Source: Undaria pinnatifida | Taxonomy: Eukaryota; Sar; Phaeophyceae; Laminariales; Alariaceae | Length of the DNA stretch: 64,000 bases | Assembly: GCA_012845835.1 (NCBI GenBank) | Contig: JABAKD010000021.1 | Coordinates: forward strand, 10,609,199 to 10,673,198 | Reading direction: 5' to 3' | Shown: positions 32,730 through 43,292 of the stretch, piece by piece | Position numbering within the stretch: the first letter of the stretch is position 1 | Layout: every line of letters begins with the position of its first letter | Made by a program: the position numbers and the translations under genes | The notes under the pieces: model-generated | What the model saw: only the letters and a program-made list of their open reading frames with translations | What the model was told of the DNA's origin: nothing | Database searches by the model: none

Positions 32730-33887
32730 GGATGAGGGGGCGGGCGGAGGGGTGCGTTGCGCCATGGCAGCTTGTTTTTTTTGCTGAGAAAGGAGGGCTG
32801 TGGAACGGTGGGCTCGTTCTTTTGTGTATTGAGCGCGTGCGAGTTATGCTGCAGGATGCGCGCGTTGCCTCTCCCCCCCTCCGTTTGGTGTCGTGCTTGG
32901 CTTGACATGCGCTCGTTGCACGCTCTTGTGGGAAGTGAAGCAGCAGATCGGCGGCAGGTCGGCCCTATACGTAGCGAGCTCGACAGATAAGGTGTTGGGC
33001 GTCCAAGCTCGTTTCGCCCTGGCGTGCTCTTCGGGAATGGGGGGGGGGAGAGGGAGGGGCGTACTCATCTGTTGCATGCGTTAGTTATTTGACCATTGAC
33101 CACGCATCTCTTTCGAGACGGAGCAGGCCGGGGGAGAGATAGGCTGCGTAGATGGAGGAGGCAGCAACCCTGCTTAGTGTTTCCTCGACAGGTTGCTGCG
33201 AGCTTCGATTTGCGTCACATTTGCGTCGCTTGGGCTTTTTGTCGTTGATTTCGAGGCGAGGGACCAACCGTTCTTAGGGCGATGCAACCGCGGGATCAGT
33301 TGCATTTGGCGACTTACGAGCTAAGTGAATTCGAACTTTAATCGGCCACCGAAAATACAGGGGTCCCTTTGGAGGTGGGACCGTTTCTCCTTCTTTCCGG
33401 GATGCACGAAGCGAGCCACAGACGACAGTATGTATCACCCGCAGCGTGTGTGTATGGGCCTCAAGGGATTGATCCATGGTACGTAGACATGCGACAGCAA
33501 AGGATACGCATTCGAAAAAGTGGATACAGTTCGAAGAGTCGGCGGCAGGCGGAGCATCCCCCGCCCCCCCCGCCCCCCGGTTTCTGATGTGCTTGCGCAC
33601 GAGACTTTGGGAGAGTGAGTGATATCGGACGACCTGCCGAAGCTCCATCTATTGTCCCTACTAGACCAGACCAAGGCCGCAATGGCGGAATTATATCCAC
33701 GACAACAGCAGTAACAAAGAGAAACAGGAAGTGCGTTGAAGACGCCCTCGTATTAACAGCAGCAGTGCTACGAAGTTCCAGTAATAGAGTTATACTCCGA
33801 AGTATAGACGAGTACAGCAATAATGGCCTAAATGTTGAAAGGAGGCCAGTCTAGCGCCGACCCGTGTGCTTTTTTGTTGCGACTGGG
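32730..33887. other. 3' flank of the mL53-like gene; no certain gene
   Basis: It probably contains the 3' UTR. A frame at 32893-33084 (ARCTLLWEVKQQIGGRSALY) and its reverse complement are both open, so neither is trusted. A short ATGCGTGGTCAATGGTC-family repeat lies inverted at 33060-33125. Confidence 0.4.
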
Positions 33888-35546
33888 TCACACTATCCAC
33901 CCCTCCCGTCGACGGAGGCGTGTTGCGGCATCCCCTGTCCCCGGGTTGCCCGAAAATGCAGAACCCCAATCGCCATCAACACCGCTGCCGCCGCCACCTC
34001 CATAACCAGCAGCAGAAAAAGCGGTGGTCGTTTGCGCCCTCTTCTCTCGCGGCGGGTCTCCAGACGCCCACCGATTGCCGGATGTGGCGCCCATATCTCC
34101 ACCCCCGCCCCGCAGCCCCTCGATGTCTCGACTACAAAGCCTTTCGCTGCCGCTGCTACCGCTGCTACTGCTTCTGCTGCGCCTGCTCGTCATACTGGCG
34201 ACGCTGGATTTGGGTTTCCCCATGGGCGAGCCCAAGAGGACCTCGCGCGATCGAAGACCTCTATCGAAAGACCGCCAACCCTCGTCATCCTCGGCCAGGG
34301 ATGCCCCTCCTCCTTCAACTGGAACCCCGGAGGAAGGGAAGGGGGGAACGACAAGATTTCGTCCTCCGTGCGAGGCGTAGGAAGGTGCTCCCAACGAAAG
34401 TCTTGTCGAAGGCGCTGCGCTGAGACTGCTGCTTAGCCCGCTCAGGCGCCGGATGCGAATGCCTCTCCCGCTGCCGCGACCCTCGCCGCCGCCGCTACCC
34501 GCAAAGTCCTCGTCGCTGCTTCCAGAGTCAGAACTCGACGACGAGCATGAAGACGACGTCCAACCGTGCGCCGAGCCCGTCATCGCTCTGCTCTTACGTC
34601 CTCCTCCACCCGTCCGAGGCCGTCGCCGCTGCTGCCCCCACTGCTGCAGCTGCTGCTGCTGCTGGCGCTCCGCCCCTCCCGCCTCCCCCCCCCGCCACGC
34701 CTGGCCGTCGGGAAACTTGTTTCGACCGTGGGGCGTTTGCACCGGTGGTACCGGCAACAACGCCGTTCCCACGGTCGCTGTGCCATCCCTTGCCGAGGCA
34801 ACTCCTTCGAGAGAGAACCGACTCGCTCCCGCCGGTCCGAACCCCGCCCGGCAATACGGCGAGTCCTGCGGCAGAGATCGAGTCGCTGTCGTCAAACCCT
34901 GAGCGGAGCGGCACGTTTCATCCCCCCCCAGCGAGCTAACGTTGCCCCAGGAACTAAACGTATCACTCGCTCGGTTGTTTTTTCCGCTCGCTGCCTGTAG
35001 CAGCCCCTCGCCAACCGACGCGGTGGCAAGTTGGGGGTCGGATCGGTTCCCCGTTTTCCGTCCGGGGGGGGGTAGCCACTTCGACGACGCCGCGGGGCCG
35101 CGGACGGCTCCGCCCGTTTGTCCAAGCGCGACTCCGCGAGCGGAGTCGCGCGCGGGATCAGTAACATCACTCGCGCCTAGCCGTTGAATCGGCAGCCCGC
35201 CGCGCGCCGCCTGGACCAGAGATGAGGAGGGCCTCCGAGCCTCCTTGCCAACTAAGTTGTACGGGGAGAGAGGGAAAAAAGGCGGGTCCAGCGCATGAGC
35301 GGGGCCCGCCGTTTCACCCCCAACGAATTTTCCCGCCCCCGCCCCTCCCGCACGAAAGGGTGTTGTTTTCGCGCCCCTGCCGCCGCCGATGCCGCCACCA
35401 CCTCTACTTCTTCTGCCGCCACTGCTGCTTCTGCTGCTGCTGCTGCTACCAGCTTCCCAAGCATTGCTGGTGCCGCCGCCGCCCGAGCGTTTTCCGCGGA
35501 GAACGTAACACCTTCCCTCCCCAGGAATGCCATCTGCTCCTCGGCT
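33888..35546 (-). CDS. Disordered Ser/Gly/Arg-rich protein, long exon
   Basis: A frame of over 550 codons runs on the minus strand after an ACACTCCAG acceptor (exon start 35546) to a stop at 33888. It is rich in Gly, Ser, Arg and Pro, with a poly-Gln run (ERQQQQQLQQWGQQRR), an acidic Ser patch (SSSSSDSGSSDEDFAGSG) and basic patches (RGIRIRRLSGLSSSLS). There is no folded domain that I recognise. The opposite strand also has open frames because the DNA is GC-rich, so strand choice rests on length and on the acceptor. Upstream exons were not found. It may be a low-complexity regulatory or RNA-binding protein, but this is only a guess. Confidence 0.5.
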   Translation of the reverse strand, partial: SRGADGIPGEGRCYVLRGKRSGGGGTSNAWEAGSSSSSRSSSGGRRSRGGGGIGGGRGAKTTPFRAGGAGAGKFVGGETAGPAHALDPPFFPLSPYNLVGKEARRPSSSLVQAARGGLPIQRLGASDVTDPARDSARGVALGQTGGAVRGPAASSKWLPPPGRKTGNRSDPQLATASVGEGLLQAASGKNNRASDTFSSWGNVSSLGGDETCRSAQGLTTATRSLPQDSPYCRAGFGPAGASRFSLEGVASARDGTATVGTALLPVPPVQTPHGRNKFPDGQAWRGGEAGGAERQQQQQLQQWGQQRRRPRTGGGGRKSRAMTGSAHGWTSSSCSSSSSDSGSSDEDFAGSGGGEGRGSGRGIRIRRLSGLSSSLSAAPSTRLSLGAPSYASHGGRNLVVPPFPSSGVPVEGGGASLAEDDEGWRSFDRGLRSREVLLGSPMGKPKSSVASMTSRRSRSSSSGSSGSERLCSRDIEGLRGGGGDMGATSGNRWASGDPPREKRAQTTTAFSAAGYGGGGGSGVDGDWGSAFSGNPGTGDAATRLRRREGWIV

Positions 35547-35878
35547 CTGGAGTGTAAGGCAAGAGGTGTCCTGCGTATTTAATAATTTGATCGTGAACAA
35601 ATAAAAAACACATACAGACATCATGACACATTAGTTTGTTTTTTCGAATCAGGGCAATGAACGCGTAGAATGACACAGACGAGCCGGGGTCCGTTGGGGT
35701 GAACGGGTGTTGTTGGTTTTGCTGATGGTCTGAGCCGGGAGCTCTCTTTCCGCTCCAGGCAACATCCCTCTTCTGGTCTGGTGTGCAAGCAGGCGCATGC
35801 ACAAACTAGCGCGTGTGCATAAATTTTAAGGGTAACTCAACATTTTTTCACTCACCGACACATACAAATGACAGGATG

Positions 35879-36274
35879 TGCATGCCAGCGCGTAGAAAGG
35901 ATTGGGTACACATGGTGGCGGGTGCCGTACAGCGCGCAAGAGAACACACACTCCTCGCACGATTTTCCCAGCATTTCCTCGACAGCGGGGAGGAGAGTGC
36001 AAAGGCACAGCGACGCGTGTATGGAAAGGTTTCGACAATATCTTACCACAGAGACCAAGGCTACGATTGGGGTGGTACGTTATTGGCGAGCGCTGCGACA
36101 AAGGTAGCACAGTTGGCTGAAAACATTTCTGAACAACGGAGCTCCTTCACTCAAAATAGTGGCGAAATATGTCAACTCTTGCTTTGCAATACGAATACTT
36201 TTTACACCCAGGCCGTGGGTTTTGGTCATCGGGACGCATTCTGTATGCTCGAAGACGTTTGGTGGGCGAGGTAG
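35879..36274 (+). CDS. Unrecognised open frame, about 131 codons
   Basis: From ATG at 35879 the frame reads MCMPARRKDWVHMVAGAVQ, then REHTLLARFSQHFLDSG and so on to EDVWWAR before the stop. Composition is balanced and free of repeats, so it may be a small gene or exon. No signal peptide, membrane helix or known motif is evident. Overlapping frames on both strands are also open in part. Confidence 0.25.
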   Translation, partial: CMPARRKDWVHMVAGAVQRAREHTLLARFSQHFLDSGEESAKAQRRVYGKVSTISYHRDQGYDWGGTLLASAATKVAQLAENISEQRSSFTQNSGEICQLLLCNTNTFYTQAVGFGHRDAFCMLEDVWWAR

Positions 36275-36746
36275 ACAGCGCTCAGTTGCATCTCTACCGT
36301 ACTATTTGTAGCATGTGTCCAAAGCCGCAATTGTAGTCGCGTATTCCCCCCTTAGTTTGGAGAAAATTAGCTTGAAAATTGGTCGGAGGAGGTGTGGTAT
36401 CTTCCGTGTTATACCGTTACGGACAGGAGGCGCATACAAACGGTAGTATGCGCATACTGGCGCGTAAACAACGACGGGCACAACCGACAGGATGCACATA
36501 AAAACGATGGAAGAGCGCACACTGGCACGTAAAAATGGCAAGATGTACATACTGGGGCATGCAAACGACAGAGCACACATGCTGGCGCATGCCAATGACA
36601 GGATGCGCATGCACACAGTACTGGATTAGATTATCACTGCTGTGCTTGCCATCCGACAAACTGCAGCATGAGCTTCAACGTTGGTTACTCGTATCATTCC
36701 CGAAAAAAGAAAGCCTCGGGAAGCAAAAGGAACCTATGCACCAAGT

Positions 36747-37074
36747 CTAATTTCCTTCTATGCCCACTTCCCGCTTAAGCTTTAAGTACAGTACTCCCTT
36801 TATTGCAATTGCTTCGTCCTTCTCAATACGTGCTCTAAACATCAAATTCTTTGTTCCCAAGCCGCATCCAAGCTCTATCCCCACGCCATCGGTGTAGGTC
36901 TGTCATGGAGGACTAGATCGATACTAAGCCGGCAGTAAGTACAGAAGAGAGATTGGGTTTGTGCATAGGTTTCCTTTCCGGGGGGTTTCCCTTGGTTTTC
37001 CACTACTCTCTGGGAATGTTTGCGCGTGATCGACATGAACGCTCATGCTGCACATTGTCGGGACGGGAAGATAT

Positions 37075-37165
<91 letters not shown>

Positions 37166-37504
37166 CTCAACAACGACAACAACACTGGGGGGATGACATA
37201 CATACATCACAGGATGATACAAACGATAGGACGCGATGGGGGCGTGAACAAAGGATAGAAAATACGCATACCGGCGCAAGCAAATGGTAAGACGCGCATA
37301 CAGGCACATAAAAAGTCGCAGGATGCACATACAAACGAGGCAAGCTTGCCTGAGCGTCGACGAGGATAGAGTAGAGCCACACCGAGACTGATCCAGAAAC
37401 GAAGAGCGCCGACACCAAGGTGGGACTCGCGAGCACCGCCAAGGCGTAACCTCCCCCCTCTGGGTGAAGGACGCTTCCACCCAACAAGGCGTTTAGTCTC
37501 GCAC
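36747..37504 (-). CDS. Unknown membrane protein, last two exons, GC-AG intron
   Basis: The exons are 37504-37350 and 36899-36747, with phase 0 at the junction. The first reads ARLNALLGGSVLHPEGGGYA, then the hydrophobic stretch LAVLASPTLVSALFVSGSVS and VWLYSILVDAQ, a likely membrane hairpin or single helix. The donor is CAG|GCAAGC, a GC donor. The last exon (TYTDGVGIELGCGLGTKN, LMFRARIEKDEAIAIKGV, LYLKLKREVGIEGN, stop) looks like beta-strands of a soluble domain. Exons upstream of 37504 were not found; the first codon is split, with one base in the preceding exon. I do not recognise the family. Small mitochondrial membrane proteins of the TMEM70/186/223 type have a comparable layout, but I cannot support that assignment. 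Confidence 0.6.
37075..37165. repeat. AAC microsatellite, about 30 units
   Basis: An uninterrupted AAC/CAA run of about 90 bases. The long Asn, Thr and Val/Leu frames over it are translations of the microsatellite. It lies in the GC-AG intron of the membrane-protein gene. Confidence 0.95.
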
Positions 37505-37971
37505 CTGCGCCCAGCACGTCGCGACATAGTACGGCGTTAACGCTGGTATTGCTGGGTATTGCCGAGAACCGTGTTTAGTTCATATTGAAACCAATAATGC
37601 ACAGGATCGGGAGGAAAATGAAAATCTAATATTAATACATATAATTGCTATAATTACATTATGTCATCCAACAATGTGCAGCGTGTGTGTCAATTACAAG
37701 CTGAAACTCGAAGCAGAAAATTAAGGCCACGGCTACGAAAAAACGTAAGTATTTGTTCCGCAACAAAAAACATGCAAGCAACAACAAACCCACGACATCA
37801 ACCTCATGACTTTCTACCCCTCCTTGCACATCTTTCAAACTACGACACCAAGACCTCCCCAACCCCCTCCAAACACTCTCAAAAAACCAACTTCGAGCGA
37901 AAATCCGTTCCATACGAATGGCTGGGCTATAACTGCTGTGGGTGTTTTTCAACGCTTTAAGACTGTGCGAT

Positions 37972-38220
37972 GTCGCGTGCTACGATAGAGGTGCGCCATT
38001 TTTTTTCTAAACACTACCCCTCAATTTGGGAGCTTAAGACCTCTCCCAAAAACTGATCAGGGGAAAAACAAAACTGCTACCGGATGAAAACCATCATGGT
38101 CTAGGTACGCAACGAGAATCATGCAAAAAAAATGGCGTATTTCAGACGATTTTGGGTTAAGGAGCTCCGTCACTCAAAAACGAAAAACAGAAAAGTGCTA
38201 CCTCTATCGTAGTATGCGTC
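37972..38220 (+). mobile_element. Short inverted-repeat element (GCTACGATAGAGG termini), copy 2
   Basis: The ends GTCGCGTGCTACGATAGAGG and CCTCTATCGTAGTATGCGTC frame the shared interior ACTACCCCTCAATTTGGGAG and AGACCTCTCCCAAAAACTG. It is shorter than copy 1 because it lacks the GACGATTTAGG direct repeats. Confidence 0.75.
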
Positions 38221-38399
38221 CGATGTTGTTGTCATCCCTCTATAGTGCGGTAAGCGTTGCGCTTTTTTGAACGTTTCTTCCTGCTCCCATAGTGCGGTTG
38301 ACCCCCGCAAGTGCGGAATTATCGGGTAGTATGGCAAAGTCACGTGCCTTCTTTGTTTTACGGCTAGCGCGTAGAAATGCTGGTCGGGTTTCCGCGAAC

Positions 38400-38605
38400 G
38401 AATGCCTCCGAAGTCATGCGTCGGGAGAGCCATTGAGCCCCTCATGCTCGGTGCTAAAAAAAAACTTAGAATCTGCTGTCATGCATCGGGTGAGCTATTG
38501 AGCCCCTCATACTCGGTGCTCAGAAAGTTCTTAGAATCTGCTGTCATGTGTCGGGTGAGCTATTGAGCCCCTCATGCTCGGTACTCAGGAAATTCATCTG
38601 CTGCA
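38400..38605 (+). repeat. Three-copy tandem repeat, about 66-bp unit
   Basis: The block ATTGAGCCCCTCATGCTCGG recurs at about 38432, 38497 and 38563. The units also share TTAGAATCTGCTGTCATG and GCGTCGGGTGAGC. Confidence 0.8.
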
Positions 38606-38639
38606 CCCCTAGCATGTGATGACCCCGACTGTGTACCCA

Positions 38640-38768
38640 TTCCATGCATGGCCGTAGTCGTATGACCATAAACCCTCGCTTCCCTTCAATGCCGGGTACG
38701 GAGCACGCCGGATTTTCCCCGACCAGGCAGACACCGCGTGCGCTAGGCGCGACGCGCCGTTAGACGCA
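38640..38768 (-). repeat. C-tailed short interspersed repeat, copy
   Basis: Inverted: GCCGTAGTCGTATGACCAT, ACCCTCGCTTCCCTTCAATG, GAGCACGCCGGATTTTCC and CAGGCAGACACCGCGTGCG. Confidence 0.65.
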
Positions 38769-39835
38769 CCCTACGCTAGGCGTGCACCAATTTTTTTTTG
38801 TCCCTGAGCCTCTCACTCCAGGAGTGCTATATACCTCCACCCAAAAGCTGATTTTGAGCAAAATGAAGACCAATCCTATGATAAGAGATGCGCCATTTCG
38901 TTTTCTCAGGATCCTCCCTGTGAGGAGCGCTATGCCTCGCCCACAAAATTGATTTTGAGCAAACTAAAAATGCAACCCGACGAAACAAAAAATAACGTGC
39001 TGCGACTGGGGTATCACTCTGTTTTAAAGACCTACATGCAGTAGGCTACCGCTGGGGGGGATAATTTTTATTGTTATGTTTTTTGCAGCGGCTCGCGGTC
39101 ACTTGCGCGAATGATCCCCCTGTTTTTTTTCTTTTCTTTGGCGGTCTTCAGCTTTCGCGTTGCTTTAATTTTGCGGTTTTGCTCCTCGACGGAAGGGTTA
39201 GTGTTATTGAGGCTTAGTTTGGGTAAGCTATTGGTTCACCTTTCTTGCAAGTGGTCAAACGGACTGATACCCCACTAATACCTTAACAAAATGCGTCGAC
39301 GGTCAGGACTCGTCTTACGCTGCGCCAAACGAATCGTCCAAAGTACTTTTTTTGGTAGTGAGGTGGAGAGTCACTCGTGCGAGTATGATAGTATAACAAA
39401 ACAAGGGCTCCGCATGGGTGCCGGCATTCGCCGGCCCCATGCTTCGGGTAGGGCAAGACAGCACTTCGAATTGTTCGATTCAATACTCGGTAGAGTAAAA
39501 AACGTCACCACACACAATCATATTCTGCGCGTACAGTATGTAAGGTAATGCCAAGAGTCCGATATAGACTAACAATCATAACAATGCACTACTATTAATA
39601 GCTACCGTTTTTTAAGTGAATCCGATTCCGAGCTTCATTCATCAGATTTCGATCGGGTAAATCCGAGCACGCGCCTACTGACCCTTTAGCCTGGCGACGA
39701 AACGTGTCGAGTGCGTTTCTTATAATGTTTCTACTCAATCAAGCATCCGGGGCCAGTGAGGTGACTGACCATGTCCACTGCGTGTTCTCTTCGTAGCCAC
39801 AGAGAGACGCGCAGTGAGCCAGCTTCTGAAATATA
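38769..39835. other. No gene recognised
   Basis: Two related blocks (GCACCAATTTTTTTTTG, CTCACTCCAGGAGTGCTATA, TGATTTTGAGCAAAATGAA and a second diverged version at 38885-38980) resemble the GCTACGATAGAGG family. T-rich DNA follows. No exon was found. Confidence 0.4.
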
Positions 39836-40009
39836 CTATGCATTATATAATAGTATAGTCTGAATCCGAGCCTCCCAGATCGACTGTCTGTGTGTTGTCT
39901 GATCATGGAGACACATGCTGACGTCGTTCCAGGCGCGAAACACGGTGGTATGGCTGCCTTCGTCATTCAACTCCTCGAATGCTATTGCAATGCTGCTGCT
40001 TGTTGCTAG
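39836..40009 (-). CDS. Orphan terminal exon of an unknown protein
   Basis: After a GATCTGCACAG acceptor the frame reads LATSSSIAIAFEELNDEGSH, then TTVFRAWNDVSMCLHDQTTH, then RQSIWEARIQTILLYNA and stop (57 residues). Composition is that of a normal folded protein, with an amphipathic helix pattern and no repeats, and it is quite unlike neighbouring simple DNA. Upstream on the same strand there is only a satellite array, so the earlier exons are either beyond it or lost. It may be the tail of a host gene or of a mobile-element protein. Confidence 0.45.
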   Translation of the reverse strand, partial: LATSSSIAIAFEELNDEGSHTTVFRAWNDVSMCLHDQTTHRQSIWEARIQTILLYNA

Positions 40010-40189
40010 CTGTGCAGATCGCTCACTTCTTGTACATACAGTACGCGACTATAGCGCTTACAGTTTTGACAGCTAAGAATTTCAGACTCGAGTTTATATA
40101 GAAGAAAATAAAAACATGTAATTTTCGTCTGATCGCTCATGGCCAGGATTCACAAAAAAAATAGGCGTCACCCGGGTACGATAGAGTCA

Positions 40190-41300
40190 CATGCCGGGAT
40201 CGGAATCCATCCACACATCTACAAGTCGGACAACCCGGGGACGAACTAGGATATCATCCGGGTTGATACCTCTCCGCACGGTGTGGAAATCCCAACCCCA
40301 CCGGCCGATCTTCTGATTGGCCATGGTTCGTATGTTGAGCCACCTCCACCTCGGGAGGATATAGGGCCCCATTCCCGGTCCAGAGGTCGTTCCACGTCTC
40401 TAAAACTTTATCAACGGGGGAAGCAAACCGAGCTTTCTCGGGTCGACACCACCCTGTACGGTGAGAAAACCCCAATCCCGTAGGCTAATCGCTGATTGGT
40501 TCGAGCTCCACAGCGCCGTCCTAGGCGGATAGAGGCCCATCAATGGGGGGCATTTCCGTCGCACACGGGAAGATAGGGTCCCATCCCCGATTCATGAATC
40601 CCCCGAATCTCCATAGATCCAAAAACGCGGGAACAATAACGACGACCTGCCGTGTCGACACCACTCCGCACGACGTGGAACCCCAACCATATTCGCTCAC
40701 CGCTAATTGGCTGGGGCTCGGGACATAAGGGCAGCGCCACCACGGGAAGATATAGAGTCCTGTGCCCGTTTCAGAAATACTGACAAACCGGGGACGATAA
40801 CCGATTTCTCCCGCGTGTCCACACAGCCCCGCATGATGGTGCAACAATCATCTATTCACATTGGGTTATCGTTGATTGGCTGTGCAGCTCGTAGAGCAAG
40901 AGACACCCGGGGAGGAGATAGACCAGCAAACGGGCGGCGGGCGTTCCGACTCACCCGATGAGGACAGGGCTCCACCGCCGTTCCAGAAATCCTTCCATAC
41001 CCCATCAACTCCAAGAAACCGGGGACGGAATCCGACTTCTCCCGGGTCGACACCAAACCGCACGGTGTGGAAGCCTTACAGTAGCTAGCTGAGGTTCGTA
41101 TACAACGCCAGCACCACAGTACAGGGTCCAACGCCGGTTCAGAAATCCTTCAAGATATTTACAACTAGAAAAAAATGGGGCAACTCGCGCCACTGCTGAA
41201 TTTTTATTCGTATACCCCAACCCCGCGGTACGTGGACATTTCATTTGACCCCCTGCCTCGATACCACCCCGCACAGTGTAACCCAACCTTCGATTGGTTG
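40190..41300. repeat. Diverged satellite, about 200-bp unit, five to six copies
   Basis: Every unit shows the order GGGTCGACACCACNCCGCACG, GTGNNAANCCCAACC, a GCTGATTGGCTNGGNTCG box, GCGCCACCNCGGGAGGATA and ACCGGGGACGAA. Unit starts fall near 40255, 40440, 40655, 40820, 41040 and 41260. Units are only moderately similar, so the array is old. The minus strand keeps partial open frames, but not in one phase. Confidence 0.75.
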
Positions 41301-41770
41301 GCTCGGCCGGGGTGCGTGGATAGAGGAAACCACCACTCAAAAAGAAGTTCAGCAAGTTCAATGACTATGATCTCATACTGGCCTGTGATTAGAGAAGTTG
41401 TACATGGACCAATTGCATGATACAGCAGTCAGTCCAGATCGAGTCGATCGGTGCGACTTGCCTGGGTATCGTATTGTTACAGCAGCAGCAATACACTTCG
41501 CTTCTTTTCTTTTTCCCATCCCATTTATTGTGATGCTCGCATTACTCTCGCCCTCTCAGTAGTATAGCTCAGATCCGGGATCATTTAGCGGGCTCCCCTC
41601 CCCCGTCCCCACTACGGTACCTGCTCTAATTTTTATCGCGAGAAGAACTCAGCATTTTATTCCCTCGTCGATTCGCGGCGATTTGTACCTACCCGCGCAG
41701 CTAGGCGATTTCAGCACTTAGTTGATCCCTTTTTCCCCATTTATTTCGGCAAATAAATAAAGCCAACAAA

Positions 41771-42176
41771 GTTCACAACGGTGGTTATTTAACTCAAGGA
41801 CCAACGCTAGTATTAATATTAGTATTCGAGTGTAATCCCACTAGACCACCGGGGCGACCGGCTCTATATCACTCACTGCCCCGGTGGCGTATCAGGTTAT
41901 CCTCGAGCCTGGTATAGGTCAGCTTCGTGAGTTCAAATCCCCCCGAGTGCGTACTCTAAAAAAAGCAAACAAAGTTCACAACGGTGGTTATTTAACTCAA
42001 GGACCAACGCTAGTATTAATATCAGTATTCGAGTGTAATCCCACTAGACCACCGGGGCGACCGGCTCTATATCACCCACTGCCCCGGTGGCGTATCAGGT
42101 TATCCTCGAGCCTGGTATAGGTCAGCTTCGTGAGTTCGAATCCCCCCGAGTGCGTACTCGTATCATTTATCGTGGG
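41771..42176 (+). repeat. Tandem duplication, 203-bp unit, carrying a SINE head
   Basis: GTTCACAACGGTGGTTATTT occurs at 41771 and 41974, and CCCCGGTGGCGTATCAGG at 41879 and 42082, both exactly 203 bases apart. The two units are almost identical, so the duplication is recent. Each unit also contains a head-to-head arrangement: CCACCGGGGCGACCGG, about 20 bases, then GCCCCGGTGGCG, which can form a hairpin. Confidence 0.9.
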
Positions 42177-42384
42177 ACTTTTTCTTGTGCACTAATTGAC
42201 TTCCGGAAAGCGCGAGAGCGTGAGTTAGCAACACTCGACGAAAAATCGACGATCAGTGGGTGCTGAACCCTATGCGCCAAAAAATTGAAGGCAATGACCG
42301 GGGGGGGGGGGGGGAAGGACGACACCTGTGTCCACGGCTTGTATGTCCAGAAGCTGGAAAGTAGAAGAGTGCCAAAAAAAAAAA
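42082..42384 (+). mobile_element. tRNA-derived SINE, full-length copy
   Basis: Same head, body and tail as 11023-11324: an A-box-like GTGGCGTATCAGGTTA, a B-box-like GTGAGTTCGAATCCCC, body CGAGAGCGTGAGTTAGCAAC and CCTGTGTCCACGGCTTG, with an 11-base A tail. An isolated head without the body is at 41879-41965 in the neighbouring tandem unit. Confidence 0.82.
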
Positions 42385-43195
42385 CTCACTGGAAGAGATG
42401 ATCAATCCGCAATCAGCAGCAAGGTGTACGTAGAGTACGAAGCAACACAAACTTATTTGTCAGTTACGTACCAACACCACCGCTTGCATTTGACCGGCAA
42501 ACGACCGCAGCAACGGAGTCAGGGACCACAGCAACAACAAAGCACGCCATCCACACACCGCCTATATTTCTCCAAAGAGTCTTCTCGGGGAAAAAAAACA
42601 CCAAACAATGGGATACCGGGACGAATGCATGCCACCACTGGTTTCTTCCTTGGATACTGTCTACCTACGACCACCTTCGCGTGGCGCAGCTTAACAACAG
42701 GAGGAACTTGTATAACACAACCCTCGAGGCCGCGGGGGCGCAGCCACTCGCAATGCTGCTGTGTGGTTTTTCTGGCGCAGTAATCGCAATCACAACTACC
42801 TCCTCCTCGTTTAGTCATGCGTGCGCTTGCCACGTCTATATCCATGTATGTATGTACGTGTACCTACCGAAATTCAATAAACGAATGCACTATTACTATG
42901 ATCCCTACCGCAGTACCATGGGGATTTCTTTACTGTAACATTATTATTTGTTTTGGGAAAAAATGTGACGCCAATTTGGAATTAATGTCTTGCCAAGTTT
43001 TGTGTTGTCAACCTCTCCATACATCAAGATCCGAAGAATAACTGAAGAGCACCGTTCAAAATACAAAAATGTTGCGCGCTTCTCGCTTGGACGGCGGCCT
43101 TCGAAAAAAGTGAATTCCACGTACTACAGTTAGTAGTACTCAGGAGAACACTAACAACTATAATAACCATTCATAACGTCTCCAGCGCGCACGCT
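42385..43195. other. No certain gene; one exon-like frame
   Basis: A plus-strand frame at about 42660-42830 reads LRVAQLNNRRNLYNTTLEAA, then GAQPLAMLLCGFSGAVIAIT, with a hydrophobic segment. No clear splice sites were found, and the reverse strand is open too. I record it only as a possible exon. Confidence 0.25.
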
Positions 43196-43199
43196 CCTG

Positions 43200-43292
43200 A
43201 ATACCCAAATATGATCTGGTGAGAATCGTACTCACGACATATCCTTCGTTGGTTATATAGCACTATACCCACTAAGCCGAAAGGAAACGACA
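43200..43292 (-). repeat. tRNA-like relic with an intact T arm
   Basis: On the minus strand GGCTTAGTGGGTATAGTGC resembles a D arm/A box, and GTGAGTACGATTCTCAC forms a perfect 5-bp stem with a 7-base loop, as in a tRNA T arm. No acceptor stem or proper anticodon arm pairs, so it is a tRNA-derived relic or SINE head, not a working tRNA gene. Confidence 0.45.

Noticed and set aside
37045-37290. Poly-Asn, poly-Thr and poly-Val/Leu proteins
   Set aside because: They are translations of the AAC microsatellite in different frames.
37661-37750. Plus-strand first exon (MSSNNVQRVCQLQAETRSRK) with a GTAAGT donor
   Set aside because: The start and donor are clean, but no downstream exon or promoter was found. 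One short frame is not enough.
43200-43292. Functional tRNA gene
   Set aside because: Only the T arm pairs. The acceptor and anticodon arms do not.
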